Assembly: GCF_910585425.1 (NCBI RefSeq)
Contig: NZ_CAJUCP010000020.1
Coordinates: 1-64,000, forward strand
Origin: an uncultured Acetatifactor sp.
GTDB lineage: Bacteria > Bacillota > Clostridia > Lachnospirales > Lachnospiraceae
Direction: 5' to 3'
DNA: 64,000 nucleotides
Below the pieces are notes generated by a model. That model was not told the origin of the DNA. It saw only the letters and a program-made list of their open reading frames with translations, and did no database searches. This document shows, in pieces, positions 1 to 8,919 of this stretch. Every line of letters begins with the position of its first letter. Position 1 is the first letter of the stretch. The translations under genes and the position numbers were made by a program.

Positions 1-243
1 CTGATTTTACTTCCAGTTTGCACCATTTTTAAGTCTTTACTACCAAAAACAGGTTGTATTAGTATAAGGCATATCTTCCTGTCTGTCAAGTAGAATTTCA
101 AATTTTTTTCATTTTTCATTTTTTCAATCTGGGATTATTCGAAGTCTTCCTGCTCTCTGCTCTCCCGTCTCTTGCAATTGCGCCCCGTATGGTATATGAT
201 GGAAAAAACGCAAAATGCCGCACACGGCAGAAAAGAGGAGCCT

Positions 244-1698
244 ATGGACAGACAGAACCTCACCCTGATGACAGACCTGTACGAGCTTACCATGATGCAG
301 GGATATTTCATGCACAAGAACCTGAACGAGACCGTGATCTTCGACGCCTTCTACCGCAGGAACCCCTGCGATGGCGGCTACGCCATCTCCGCCGGCCTGG
401 AGCAGGTCATCCAGTACATCAAGGAACTGCATTTCGACCAGGAGGACATCGACTATCTGGCCTCCCTGGGCATGTTCCGGGCGGACTTTCTGGAGTACCT
501 GAAGACCTTCCGGTTCTCCGGCGATATCTATGCCATTCCGGAGGGCACCGTCATGTTCCCCAGGGAGCCTGTGATCAAGGTCATCGCCCCCATCATGGAG
601 GCCCAGCTGGTGGAGACCGCCATCCTGAACATCATCAACCATCAGAGCCTGATCGCCACCAAGGCGGCCCGGGTCTGCTATGCCGCCAGAGGGGACGGTA
701 TCATGGAATTCGGCCTGCGCAGGGCCCAGGGGCCGGACGCGGGCACCTACGGGGCCAGGGCCGCTGTCATCGGCGGCTGCATCGGCACCAGCAACGTGCT
801 CTGCGGGCAGCTCTTCGGCGTGCCGGTGAAGGGCACCCATGCCCATAGCTGGATCATGAGCTTTCCGGACGAGTACACCGCCTTCAAGACCTACGCGGAC
901 ATGTACCCTGACGCCTGCATCCTGCTGGTGGATACCTACGATACCCTGAAATCCGGGGTGCCCAACGCCATCCGGGTCTTCACGGAAATGCGGGAGGCGG
1001 GCGTCCCCCTGACCTTCTACGGCATCCGCCTGGACAGCGGCGACCTGGCCTATCTCTCCAAGCAGGCGAGGAAGATGCTGGACGCGGCAGGCTTCCCGGA
1101 CGCGGTGATCTCCGCCTCCAACGACCTGGACGAGCACCTGATCGACAGCCTGAAGGTCCAGGGCGCAGCCATCACCTCCTGGGGCGTGGGCACCAACCTG
1201 ATCACCTCCAAGGACAATCCCTCCTTCGGCGGCGTGTACAAGCTGGCGGCCATCCGGGATGAAAAGGGGGATTTCATCCCCAAGATCAAGCTCTCCGAGA
1301 ACAGCGAGAAAGTCACGAATCCCGGGAACAAGAAGATATACCGGATCTATGAGAAAGAGAACGGCAAGATAAAGGCCGACCTGATCTGCCTGGCGGAGGA
1401 GGAATACCGGGAGGAGGATGACCTGGTGCTCTTCGACTCCCTGGAGCCCTGGAAGAAGACGAAGCTCAGGGCCGGTACTTACAGCCTGCGCCCGCTGATG
1501 GAGCAGATCTTCCAAAACGGCCAGTGCTGCTACACCTCCCCCAGCGTCATGGACATCAGGGCCTATTGCCAGAGGGAGCTGGACACCCTGTGGGAGGAGA
1601 CGAAGCGCCTGGTGAATCCCCACGAGGTGTATGTAGACCTGTCCCAGAAGCTGTACGATACGAAGATCCGGCTGCTGGAGGAGATGAGCGCGGACTGA
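244..1698 (+). CDS. pncB: nicotinate phosphoribosyltransferase
   Basis: Joins nicotinate and PRPP to make nicotinate mononucleotide, the entry step of the Preiss-Handler NAD salvage route; cytosolic. The 484-residue protein has the family length. Visible family motifs are FGLRRAQGPDAG near residue 156, KGTHAHSW near 196 (containing the histidine phosphorylated in this family) and YGIRLDSGDL near 259, part of the phosphate-binding barrel. The ATG at 244 was chosen because it follows AAAAGAGGAG and begins the conserved MDRQNLTLMTDLYELTM region; the open frame continues upstream to 172 without family resemblance. Bases 1-243 hold no gene I can recognise. A membrane-protein gene follows after 37 nt on the same strand and may be cotranscribed, although no functional link is obvious. 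Confidence 0.95.
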   Translation: MDRQNLTLMTDLYELTMMQGYFMHKNLNETVIFDAFYRRNPCDGGYAISAGLEQVIQYIKELHFDQEDIDYLASLGMFRADFLEYLKTFRFSGDIYAIPEGTVMFPREPVIKVIAPIMEAQLVETAILNIINHQSLIATKAARVCYAARGDGIMEFGLRRAQGPDAGTYGARAAVIGGCIGTSNVLCGQLFGVPVKGTHAHSWIMSFPDEYTAFKTYADMYPDACILLVDTYDTLKSGVPNAIRVFTEMREAGVPLTFYGIRLDSGDLAYLSKQARKMLDAAGFPDAVISASNDLDEHLIDSLKVQGAAITSWGVGTNLITSKDNPSFGGVYKLAAIRDEKGDFIPKIKLSENSEKVTNPGNKKIYRIYEKENGKIKADLICLAEEEYREEDDLVLFDSLEPWKKTKLRAGTYSLRPLMEQIFQNGQCCYTSPSVMDIRAYCQRELDTLWEETKRLVNPHEVYVDLSQKLYDTKIRLLEEMSAD

Positions 1699-1735
1699 AA
1701 GCCTGCCCGCCCAAGGAAAGGGAAGCCATCGATCT

Positions 1736-3496
1736 ATGAATTCAGGGAACGAGAACAAAAGACACAACTTCATGCCGGATGCCGTCTTTTACCTGCTGGT
1801 CTTCGCGGCAATCACCTGCTTTGCCATGGTGCAGTCCTATGGAGATCCCCCGGACGAAGTCAACCGCTTCAAGGTGGTGAGCTTCATCTGCAGACACGGC
1901 CGTCTTCCCCATGGGGCCGACCCGGAGGTGCTGCTGGACGGCTTCGGGGCTTCCTATGCGTTCCAGCCCATGCTGACCTATATCATACAGGGCTTTCTGC
2001 TGCGGTTCCTGAAGCTGTTCACCGCAGACGGCCAGGTGCTGCTGGTGGCGGCCAGGATGGTGAACGTGCTCTTCGGCGTGCTGATGGCCTATTTCGTGCG
2101 GCAGACGGCCAGGCTTTTGTGGGAGAGCCCGTATCTGCAGTGGACTTTCACCGTCATGACCGTGTTCCTGCCCCAGAATATCTTCCTCCACTCCTATGTC
2201 AATACGGATTCCATGGCCATGCTGGCGGTGTCCGTGATCTGCTACGGGCTGTTGCGGGCCCGGAGGAGCGACTATGACAGGAAGGACTGCGTCCTGCTGG
2301 CCGCGGGCATCATCCTCTGCGCCATGTCCTATTACAATGCCTACGGCATCATCCTGGCGGCGATGGTGGTCTTTGCCCTGCGGTATGTGCACATCGGGGG
2401 GCAGAACGGCGGGGCGGAAAGAGCGGGGGCGATGCCGGGCGGCGGGCCCGGAGCGGAAAGGGCGGGAGTGATGCCGGGCGGCGGGCCCGGAGCGGAAAAG
2501 ACGGGAGCGATGCCGGGCGGCAGGCCCGGAGCGGAAAAGGCGGCGGGAAGCGCCATGCCCTCCGCAGACAGGACAGGGCCAACAAGGACGGGCCTGTGGG
2601 TGGAGTGGAGGCCTCTGCTGCGCAAGGGGACCTTCATCTCCGCCATAGTGCTCCTGGGCATCGGCTGGTGGTTCCTGCGCAATGGCCTGTTGTACGGCGG
2701 CGACATCATCGCCATGGACGCAAGGCGGGAATGCGCCGTCCGGACGGCGGCGGAAGCCTTCAATCCCCTGACCCGGTTCACCTATCAGAGGGCCGGCATT
2801 CCCCTGGCAGACATGCTGTTCGAGACGGATTATATCCCCCTGGTGCTGGACAGCTTCATCGCCATGTTCGGTGCCATGAACCTGCCCACCCACGGGCTGA
2901 TCTACCTGGGCTACCGTTATTTCTGGCTGGCGGCATGTGCGGCGGCCCTGTTGGTCCCCAGGCGCCTGTGGAACCGGACCGGCAGCGGCTCCTGGAGCAA
3001 CCGCCAAGGCAGCCTGCCGGAAAGCGGCCGGAAGCAAAGGCTCCTGTTCAACGGCGGCATGGCACTGTTCTGCCTGATCACCGTCTGCCTCAGCATTTAT
3101 TATTCCTACACATGGGATTTCCAGCCCCAGGGCAGATATATCCTGCCGGTGCTGATCCCCTTCATGTGCGTGGTGACCCTGGGCGTGCAGAAGCTGTGCG
3201 GCCTGCTGGAAAGCAACCTGGGGCGGCCTTCACCCCTTCCGGGCGGAAAAAACAGCGCCCGGGAAAATCGCCGGACGGGCGGAAGTCCCGCGGACGGACG
3301 GGAACCGGCTCCCCGGCCTGTCGGGACGAGGCAGCGCATGAATCGGGCAAAAATCGGTACGATTCTGGGAAAGCTGCTCTGCATCGGCATCATGGCCTAT
3401 GTGCTGGCAGCCTTCGCCTACAGCCTCTTCGGCTGCGTCCTGCCCCATTACGGCCAGAACCACAGCCTCTTCACCTTGTTCGAGCTGAGCCTGTGA
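1736..3496 (+). CDS. multispanning membrane protein, glycosyltransferase-like (DUF2142-type)
   Basis: Integral membrane protein of 586 residues with about ten hydrophobic segments. The early extracellular-loop motif PPDEVNRF and the general layout resemble GT-C fold or DUF2142 proteins, which use polyprenyl-linked sugars in surface glycan synthesis; this is family inference, not a demonstrated activity. An RBS-like AAGGAAAGGGAAG precedes the ATG. A cytoplasmic-looking loop at about residues 226-280 consists of three near-identical 13-residue repeats (AERAGAMPGGGPG type) plus a fourth partial one. A second low-complexity stretch lies near residues 495-535. Both look like expansions inserted between membrane segments. 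The gene is convergent with the phosphotransferase gene that follows. Confidence 0.75.
   Translation: MNSGNENKRHNFMPDAVFYLLVFAAITCFAMVQSYGDPPDEVNRFKVVSFICRHGRLPHGADPEVLLDGFGASYAFQPMLTYIIQGFLLRFLKLFTADGQVLLVAARMVNVLFGVLMAYFVRQTARLLWESPYLQWTFTVMTVFLPQNIFLHSYVNTDSMAMLAVSVICYGLLRARRSDYDRKDCVLLAAGIILCAMSYYNAYGIILAAMVVFALRYVHIGGQNGGAERAGAMPGGGPGAERAGVMPGGGPGAEKTGAMPGGRPGAEKAAGSAMPSADRTGPTRTGLWVEWRPLLRKGTFISAIVLLGIGWWFLRNGLLYGGDIIAMDARRECAVRTAAEAFNPLTRFTYQRAGIPLADMLFETDYIPLVLDSFIAMFGAMNLPTHGLIYLGYRYFWLAACAAALLVPRRLWNRTGSGSWSNRQGSLPESGRKQRLLFNGGMALFCLITVCLSIYYSYTWDFQPQGRYILPVLIPFMCVVTLGVQKLCGLLESNLGRPSPLPGGKNSARENRRTGGSPADGREPAPRPVGTRQRMNRAKIGTILGKLLCIGIMAYVLAAFAYSLFGCVLPHYGQNHSLFTLFELSL
2414..2540 (+). 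repeat. 39-bp in-frame minisatellite
   Basis: Three consecutive 39-bp units (2414-2452, 2453-2491, 2492-2530) and the start of a fourth lie inside the membrane-protein gene. Each encodes a 13-residue Ala/Gly/Pro-rich unit. Because 39 is a multiple of three, unit gain or loss would preserve the frame. Units differ from each other at only a few positions. Confidence 0.9.
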
Positions 3497-3551
3497 CGGA
3501 TTCCCGTCCTGCCCCGCGCCCATTACCGACAGTTTTTTGTCACAATTGCGC

Positions 3552-4466
3552 CTACAGAAAATCGGCCAGGCGTTCCGCCAGTTTTTCCACCGCCTCCTGG
3601 TTCAGCTCCACCTGGGCATCATGGTAATGGGCCACTTCCGTATAGAGCTCATAGAAACGCCTTTTCGCCTCAAAATTATCGCTCAGAGGCATTTTCTCCC
3701 CATATCGCTCCAGCAGGCCGTAGCCCTTGCCGTTGGCATTGTCCAGCTGGTACAGGTCGAACTCGCTGTCCGCCCAGCAGCAGTGGAACGGGTCGATCAC
3801 GGCCACCGCCCGGCTCCTGTCCCTGTCCAGCATCACGTTCCATGTGTTGTAGTCCCCATGTATCAGCCGGGCCTCTGTAATGGGCCGGTCAAAAATATGG
3901 TCGAACCGCTCTATGGACTGCCGGAATACCGAAAGCACCCTGTCCGACAACTGCCCCTTCTCCCACATCTGCCCGGCCTTATCCACAATGCCCCGGGCAA
4001 TCGGGCAGTAATACTCCTGCCAGGTGGGGCAGTATGTCCCGGAGGACAGGATGCCGAACCCCTCGGGATTCACGGCGCGATGGTATCCGATCAGATTGTC
4101 CACGATGCTTTCGCAGATAGAGTCCCTGGCCTCCGTCGGCAGCTCCGCAGGATCAAAATTGCCGGCGTTGACGCCCTCTATGTATTCCATGAAAAGCGCG
4201 TCCATGGGCAGGCCTGTCTGCTCCTTCTCCAGCACCCTGTAGATACGCGGCATCTTCAACAGGGCGTGCTCCGCCAGCAGCCTGGTCTGCCGGGCCTCCC
4301 TGGCGGCAAGCCCGGGGAAAAGGTACAGCTTCAGGACAACATAGTACGGCTCCGTCTCCAGCGAGACCAGAAAGACCCGCCCGTAGAAGCCCCCGCCCAG
4401 TCCCCGGATCTCCCCGGGCGAAGTCCCGTAACACTGCATCACTGCTTTCCGAATCGTATCCTGCAT
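3552..4466 (-). CDS. aminoglycoside phosphotransferase-family kinase (APH/choline kinase fold)
   Basis: Small-molecule kinase of the APH fold, 304 residues. The Brenner-type catalytic loop reads HGDYNTWNVM at about residue 200, and the metal-binding Asp is in VIDPFHCCWADSEFD about 20 residues later. A glycine-rich GGGFYGRVF loop lies near residue 25, with a VVLK lysine after it. The ATG at 4466 follows GGAGGGATAT. The physiological substrate cannot be told from sequence: many chromosomal homologues in Clostridia are not resistance enzymes, and sugar, choline or drug kinase activity are all possible. It stands alone, convergent with the membrane protein. Confidence 0.8.
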   Translation of the reverse strand: MQDTIRKAVMQCYGTSPGEIRGLGGGFYGRVFLVSLETEPYYVVLKLYLFPGLAAREARQTRLLAEHALLKMPRIYRVLEKEQTGLPMDALFMEYIEGVNAGNFDPAELPTEARDSICESIVDNLIGYHRAVNPEGFGILSSGTYCPTWQEYYCPIARGIVDKAGQMWEKGQLSDRVLSVFRQSIERFDHIFDRPITEARLIHGDYNTWNVMLDRDRSRAVAVIDPFHCCWADSEFDLYQLDNANGKGYGLLERYGEKMPLSDNFEAKRRFYELYTEVAHYHDAQVELNQEAVEKLAERLADFL

Positions 4467-4543
4467 ACATATCCCTCCGTCTGTGTTTTTGTAAGCCGTT
4501 CCGGCACGGCCACTCCTCGTGCAGATTCCAATCGGCCGCGTCC

Positions 4544-4693
4544 ATGGCTACATTATATCTCTTCTCCCGGGAGACGGCAATAGGCTTCGCAGGGCAACAG
4601 CATGCCGCCGCTCTGGAGGCCAGGGGCATACCGGCTGAGCGCATCCGGAAATACGGTTTCGCGTTCCAGGGAAAGAAGGTGCTGATAGGATAG
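4544..4693 (+). pseudogene. C-terminal remnant of an AAA-ATPase-like / PD-(D/E)XK protein
   Basis: A 49-codon frame from an ATG at 4544 to TAG at 4691-4693 ends in RIRKYGFAFQGKKVLIG, with an upstream HAAALEARGIPAER stretch. This resembles the last strand-helix elements of the C-terminal nuclease domain in AAA-ATPase-like/DUF1703-type proteins (the 'KYGIAFxGKKV' ending). No RBS or N-terminal portion is visible, so I read it as a decayed fragment between two minus-strand genes. The assignment rests only on this short motif. Confidence 0.4.
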
Positions 4694-4723
4694 ACGATTG
4701 CTCAAGGATTCATGCATCGGGCA

Positions 4724-5797
4724 CTAACTCACCTCATGGGCCGCGAAAATCCTCCGGGAAAGGGCGTATCCCACGGCCAGGATCCCAGCGCTTACCGGCA
4801 GCGCCACCACCGCGCAAGGCATCCCGCCCTCCAACTGCCCCAAGGACATCAATGCCTCAAACTGCATCTGATAGACCGGCAGCAGCGCCAAAAGCCTGAA
4901 CAGCGGGCTGGCCTCTGCCACAGGCAGCAGCGTGGGCACAATGTGGACCGCCGCGGAAGCCACCACGGCTATCATGGGGGTTCTGCAGGCCGCTGAGAGC
5001 ACCAGCCCAACTCCCGCCGTGCACACCGCCCCTGTCAGGCTAAGCAGCGCCTGGTATCCCAGCAGGGCGCCGCAGGTGATGTTGAAGGGGATATAACCCT
5101 CCGTCAAAGCCAGCGGCGCGAACAGGATGCTGCAGTCCAGGCCCTCCCTGCCATACAGCAGATATGCCGCCCCTACATTACAGGCCAGCATCCCGGCCGT
5201 GACCAGAACCGCCGCCAGAATCCCGGCCAGCGCTTTGGCACTGGCGCATTTCGTCCTGCCGTATCTGCTGGCCAGGATGAGATTGTCCACGCCCCCGTAT
5301 TCGCCGCTGTAGACCGGCGCAAGCATGATGAGGATTGCAAAGGACAGGAAGAGGAAAGACTTCTCCATATCCCTGCTGGCGGACAGCCAGCCGTCCACAT
5401 AGCCGATGCTTATCTCCTCCTCCCCGAACACCTGGGCCACCCGCAGCCCGTTCCAGTTCCCATACATATCCGAAAACCGGGCCGTCACCGCCGACTGCAT
5501 GGCGTTCTGGTACAGGTAGATGGCGTTCAGCCCCTGGGGGCCGGATTTGGGCGCCAGCTCGTCCATCATCTGCCGCACCTTTTCATCCGTCAGCTCTCCC
5601 GCGTACCTGGCAGCGACCTCCTTGTCCAGGGCCACGGCCTCCCCTCCGGACGCCTGTCTGCCGCCATAGGAGGCGTACTTGTTCTGATAGGTGGAGACAG
5701 TGAACAATGCGGAAAAGAGAACCGCTGCCAACAGGGCCGCCTGCGTCAGCCTCCTCCCAAAGAGCTTGCGCAGCTCGTATCCCATCAGTTTCCTCAT
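4724..5797 (-). CDS. ABC-2 type transporter permease
   Basis: Integral membrane subunit of an ABC exporter, about 357 residues. A first membrane segment follows the MRKLMGYELRKLFG start typical of ABC-2 permeases, then a large extracytoplasmic loop (about residues 40-155) and five to six further hydrophobic helices. The ATG at 5797 overlaps the TGA of the ATPase gene by 4 nt (ATGA), so translation is probably coupled; the frame is open a little further upstream (5818). It is the last gene of a regulator-kinase-ATPase-permease operon, suggesting an efflux or stress pump under the linked two-component system. The substrate is unknown. Confidence 0.85.
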   Translation of the reverse strand: MRKLMGYELRKLFGRRLTQAALLAAVLFSALFTVSTYQNKYASYGGRQASGGEAVALDKEVAARYAGELTDEKVRQMMDELAPKSGPQGLNAIYLYQNAMQSAVTARFSDMYGNWNGLRVAQVFGEEEISIGYVDGWLSASRDMEKSFLFLSFAILIMLAPVYSGEYGGVDNLILASRYGRTKCASAKALAGILAAVLVTAGMLACNVGAAYLLYGREGLDCSILFAPLALTEGYIPFNITCGALLGYQALLSLTGAVCTAGVGLVLSAACRTPMIAVVASAAVHIVPTLLPVAEASPLFRLLALLPVYQMQFEALMSLGQLEGGMPCAVVALPVSAGILAVGYALSRRIFAAHEVS

Positions 5798-6828
5798 CTG
5801 ACGTCCCCTCCTTTCCATTCCCCATCCCTGCCGCAGCCGGATGCCTCTCCCGACAGCCCCTCTGCCGCGGCTGCTCCATTGTCCCGGGAAGCCCTGCGCC
5901 CAGGGGCAGCGCCGGAAGCGGCCGCCAGAGAATCTCTTTCCCGCACCTGCCCTCCCCTGGTGTCCTGCTCCCGGAAATAGTACAGATACAGGTCTTCCAG
6001 ATTAGGCTCCGCTAACTTCGCGTTCGGCATGGGCTTATCCCCGGCAATCACCCGCAGCACCGTGCGGCCGTCCCTCTCATTGCGCAGATTGCTCACGTTC
6101 AGTTGCGCCACATATCTGTCCGCCTGCTCCGCGGGAATCGCGCACTCCCACACCTTCCCCCGGATTTCCGAGGTAATCTCGCCGGGCCTGCCGCAGTGGA
6201 CGATCCGGCCGGACTTCATCACCAGAATCCGTTCCGCGATGGACTCCACGTCCGACACGATGTGGGTGGAGAGGATCACGATCCGCCCTTTGGAAAAGGC
6301 GCTGATCAAGTTGCGGAAGCGCACCCGCTCCTTGGGGTCGAGCCCAGTGGTGGGCTCATCCAGAATCAATATCCGCGGGTCGTTCAGCATGGCCTGGGCG
6401 ATTCCCAGCCGCTGCCTCATGCCGCCGGAAAAGGTCCTGATTCTGTGCTTCGCCTCCCGGGACAGCCCCACCTCCTCCAGGAGCCCCCGGGCCTTCCTTT
6501 CCGCCGTCTTTTCCTCCAGGCCCTTCAGGGCGGCGATATAGAGCAGGAAATCAATGGCGCGGAAGTTTGGATAGTACCCGAATTCCTGAGGCAGATATCC
6601 CAACAGGTCCCGGTACTCCTCCCCCAGACTGCCTATGCCCTGCCCGTCCAGCAGGATGCGCCCCTCTGTAGGCCGCTGAAGGGCGCACAGCAGGCGCATC
6701 AGCGTGGTCTTCCCCGCGCCGTTGGCCCCCAGCAGCCCGTAGACGCCCTCAGTCAGGATGATGTTCATGCAATCCACGGCTTTCTTTTTTCCGTATTGCT
6801 TCGTCAGCTTCACAGTCTTTAATTCCAT
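5794..6828 (-). CDS. ABC transporter ATP-binding protein
   Basis: Nucleotide-binding subunit for the adjacent permease. Walker A is GANGAGKTT near residue 34, signature FSGGMRQRLG near 133, Walker B LILDEPTTGLD near 154, and the switch histidine lies in ILSTHIVSD. The arrangement is that of NatA/CcmA-type exporters. A strong AAGGAGA precedes the ATG. The last ~55 residues (after YYFREQDTRGG) are a low-complexity Ala/Gly/Arg-rich tail absent from typical family members, encoded just before the 4-nt overlap with the permease gene. Length is 344 residues against roughly 290-300 usual. Confidence 0.9.
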   Translation of the reverse strand: MELKTVKLTKQYGKKKAVDCMNIILTEGVYGLLGANGAGKTTLMRLLCALQRPTEGRILLDGQGIGSLGEEYRDLLGYLPQEFGYYPNFRAIDFLLYIAALKGLEEKTAERKARGLLEEVGLSREAKHRIRTFSGGMRQRLGIAQAMLNDPRILILDEPTTGLDPKERVRFRNLISAFSKGRIVILSTHIVSDVESIAERILVMKSGRIVHCGRPGEITSEIRGKVWECAIPAEQADRYVAQLNVSNLRNERDGRTVLRVIAGDKPMPNAKLAEPNLEDLYLYYFREQDTRGGQVRERDSLAAASGAAPGRRASRDNGAAAAEGLSGEASGCGRDGEWKGGDVR

Positions 6829-6890
6829 AAAAAAATCTCCTTTCTCGTTTTCAGGCGATAAGGAGATTGTAAGACGGAGATTCCAAGATT

Positions 6891-8075
6891 CTATCTATTT
6901 TCCGGCGGATTTTTGGGGAACCCGAAAAAAGCCGTCACCTTTGCGCCGGAGGGCCGTCCGTTCTCCACCTTCAGCCATCCTCCGTGATGCTCGCAGAGCA
7001 GCCTGCAGATGTAGAGTCCAAGGCCGTAATGCTCCTCCCTCCCCTCCCCTGTGACAAAGGGTTTCTGGGCCTCCCGGAGCATCCTGGCATCGAAGCCGGG
7101 CCCGTCGTCGCTCACCTCCAGTGCCAGACCCTCGTCCTGCTCCCGCAGGACAAGGGTGACGCAGGCAGCGGCATACCGGGCGGCATTCGCCACAAGATTG
7201 CCAACCACCTGGGACAGGAAAGCGCCGTCCAGGCAGAGGCGCCCGGATACCGTCCGGTTCTCCAGGCACAGCCCTTTCCCCCTCTCCCGGCAGAGCATGT
7301 CCGCGCTCTCGTGCAGTGCAGACGAAAGCTCCGTCAGGGAAAGCGGCCGGGCTTCCGGCTGCCTGTCCTCCAGCCGCTGGAGCTGGCCCATGCTTTCCAC
7401 ATAGCGCTCCAGACGATGGATATGCTTTCCCATGGTGACGGCCGTGGCCCTGACCTCCTCGTCCTCCTTTGCCTGGAGCAACTCGTCGTAGCCCCGGAGC
7501 ACTGTCAGGGGCGTACGCAGGTCGTGGGCGAAGGCGGCGTTCAGGCGCTTCCGCTCCTCCATCTGCCGCCACATCCGCGAGAAGCTGTCCGCCAGCGCAG
7601 CCCGCATGGCCTCGAAGGACGCGCAGAGCTCCCCCAGCTCGTCCTGCCGCTCATAGGCCAGGCGGAAGTCCAGGTCATTGGCGGAAATCTTCTCCGATGC
7701 CATCTTCAGCTCCTGCAGCGGCTTCCGGAGCCGATTCCTGTAGAACAGGAAAGCGGCACCCAGGATGCAGATCGCAGAATACACAGGGGCCACCGCTATG
7801 GGCAGGATGTCCAGCAGAACGATCAGCTTTTCATCCCTGGGGGCAAAGGGGCGGGAATCCTTTTCGATATAAGTGCCCTCCCCCAGTCTCTCGCCCTTCT
7901 CGTTGGTCAGGTAGTACCTTTCCCCTACAGAAGGATAGGAGGCATAAATCGCCTGTTGCGCCATGCTGCAGAAGCCGGCCGTGCCCTGGCACAGTACAAG
8001 GGCCATGAGGGTAAAGCAGATTACATACAGCACGAGGCTTTTTCGCAGGGAAAGGTTCCGGGATCCTGTCTTCAT
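6891..8075 (-). CDS. sensor histidine kinase (HAMP-HisKA-HATPase)
   Basis: Membrane-bound sensor kinase of about 394 residues: N-terminal membrane helix, short extracytoplasmic region, second helix near residue 130, HAMP-like linker, HisKA with phospho-acceptor in FAHDLRTPLTVLRGYDELL near residue 182, then HATPase with N box VGNLVANAARYA and G boxes DDGPGFD and GLGLYIC. The ATG at 8075 gives a 4-nt ATGA overlap with the response-regulator stop; in-frame starts at 8084 and 8096 are alternatives. It forms a pair with the upstream OmpR regulator and precedes the ABC transporter, a layout common for drug- or peptide-responsive efflux modules. Confidence 0.9.
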   Translation of the reverse strand: MKTGSRNLSLRKSLVLYVICFTLMALVLCQGTAGFCSMAQQAIYASYPSVGERYYLTNEKGERLGEGTYIEKDSRPFAPRDEKLIVLLDILPIAVAPVYSAICILGAAFLFYRNRLRKPLQELKMASEKISANDLDFRLAYERQDELGELCASFEAMRAALADSFSRMWRQMEERKRLNAAFAHDLRTPLTVLRGYDELLQAKEDEEVRATAVTMGKHIHRLERYVESMGQLQRLEDRQPEARPLSLTELSSALHESADMLCRERGKGLCLENRTVSGRLCLDGAFLSQVVGNLVANAARYAAACVTLVLREQDEGLALEVSDDGPGFDARMLREAQKPFVTGEGREEHYGLGLYICRLLCEHHGGWLKVENGRPSGAKVTAFFGFPKNPPENR

Positions 8076-8746
8076 CCTATCCATTTGTAGCCGCACCCCC
8101 AGACTGTCCCGATGTATGTCCTGTCCGCATGCTCCGCAATCTTCGCCCGTATCCGGCGGATGTGCTCTGACACCACGGAGCTGTCCCCCTCGCTGTCATA
8201 TCCCCATATCCGCTCGTAGATGCGTTCCCTGTCAAAAATCTGCCCCGGATTCTGGGCCAGCAGGGCAATAATGTCGAATTCCTTCTTCGTCAGGGCAATG
8301 GGGCTGCCCTGACAGGACAGGCGTCTTCCGGCGAAATCGATGGTCAGGTCGCCGGAGAACTTCACGGCAGTCTCCCCGCGGTGGCGCTCCTCCCGCCGCA
8401 GATGGGCCTGCACCCTGGCCTCCAGCTCCGCCAGGGAGAAGGGCTTCACGATGTAGTCGTCCCCGCCCGCCGCGAAGCCCTGCACCTTGTCCGTGTCCTC
8501 GATTCGGGCCGTGAGGAACAGGATGGGACAGGGCACCTGGTCCCGAATCCGCCTGCTGACCTCCAGGCCGTCCATGCCAGGCATGTTGATGTCCAACAGG
8601 ATGATGTCCGGCGCGCGCTCCGCCTGCTTCAGGGCGCTTTCGCCGTCGGCGGCCGCAGAGACCTGGTAGCCTTTTCCGGTGAAGAAGCTGGTGAGCATTG
8701 CTGTTATGTCTGGTTCGTCGTCTGCTATGAGGATTCGGTATGCCAT
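8072..8746 (-). CDS. OmpR/PhoB-family response regulator
   Basis: DNA-binding regulator of 224 residues. Receiver domain has the acidic pair DDE at 9-11, phospho-acceptor Asp52 in IILLDINMPGMDG and the conserved Lys in YIVKPF. The winged-helix domain ends in RTYIGTVWGCGYKW, the usual end of PhoB-type proteins. It is the first gene of the operon with the kinase, ATPase and permease. A broken copy of the first two thirds of this gene, with its upstream sequence, lies at 9991-10580. Confidence 0.93.
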   Translation of the reverse strand: MAYRILIADDEPDITAMLTSFFTGKGYQVSAAADGESALKQAERAPDIILLDINMPGMDGLEVSRRIRDQVPCPILFLTARIEDTDKVQGFAAGGDDYIVKPFSLAELEARVQAHLRREERHRGETAVKFSGDLTIDFAGRRLSCQGSPIALTKKEFDIIALLAQNPGQIFDRERIYERIWGYDSEGDSSVVSEHIRRIRAKIAEHADRTYIGTVWGCGYKWIG

Positions 8747-8784
8747 GGGTTGCGCTCCTTGCTTTGGTGGTTTTCTTTTTAGTA

Positions 8785-8801
8785 TAGCACTTGAAATGCT
8801 A
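8785..8801. promoter_or_regulatory. small inverted repeat in the response-regulator promoter region
   Basis: TAGCA-N7-TGCTA lies about 40 bp upstream of the response-regulator start. On the minus strand it overlaps a -10-like TATACT. The duplicated copy near 10540-10556 carries a mutated version of the repeat. It may be an operator for the regulator's own promoter; the evidence is only position and symmetry. Confidence 0.35.
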
Positions 8802-8881
8802 TTTTTTATCTACTTTTCATATTTATCCCAGACTTTTTCTCCTTTGAATTACAAGCAGACATAAAGGTGAATACTTTAATC

Positions 8882-8909
8882 AAAAAAGGACTCCTTGGGA
8901 AAGGAGTCC
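8882..8909 (-). terminator. rho-independent terminator of the toxin operon
   Basis: On the minus strand a GGACTCCTT / AAGGAGTCC stem with a tiny loop is followed immediately by six T residues, just after the PemK/MazF-like gene ends at 8920. Confidence 0.85.
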
Positions 8910-8919
8910 GCCTATCAGA

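Noticed and set aside
124..1773. 549-codon open frame antisense to pncB
   Set aside because: It is a complementary-strand frame produced by high GC at third positions; it has Pro/Leu/Gln/His-rich composition, no RBS and covers a gene with clear family motifs.
3552..4466. Calling the APH-fold kinase an aminoglycoside resistance gene
   Set aside because: Only the generic kinase motifs are visible; chromosomal homologues often have other substrates and no mobile context is present.
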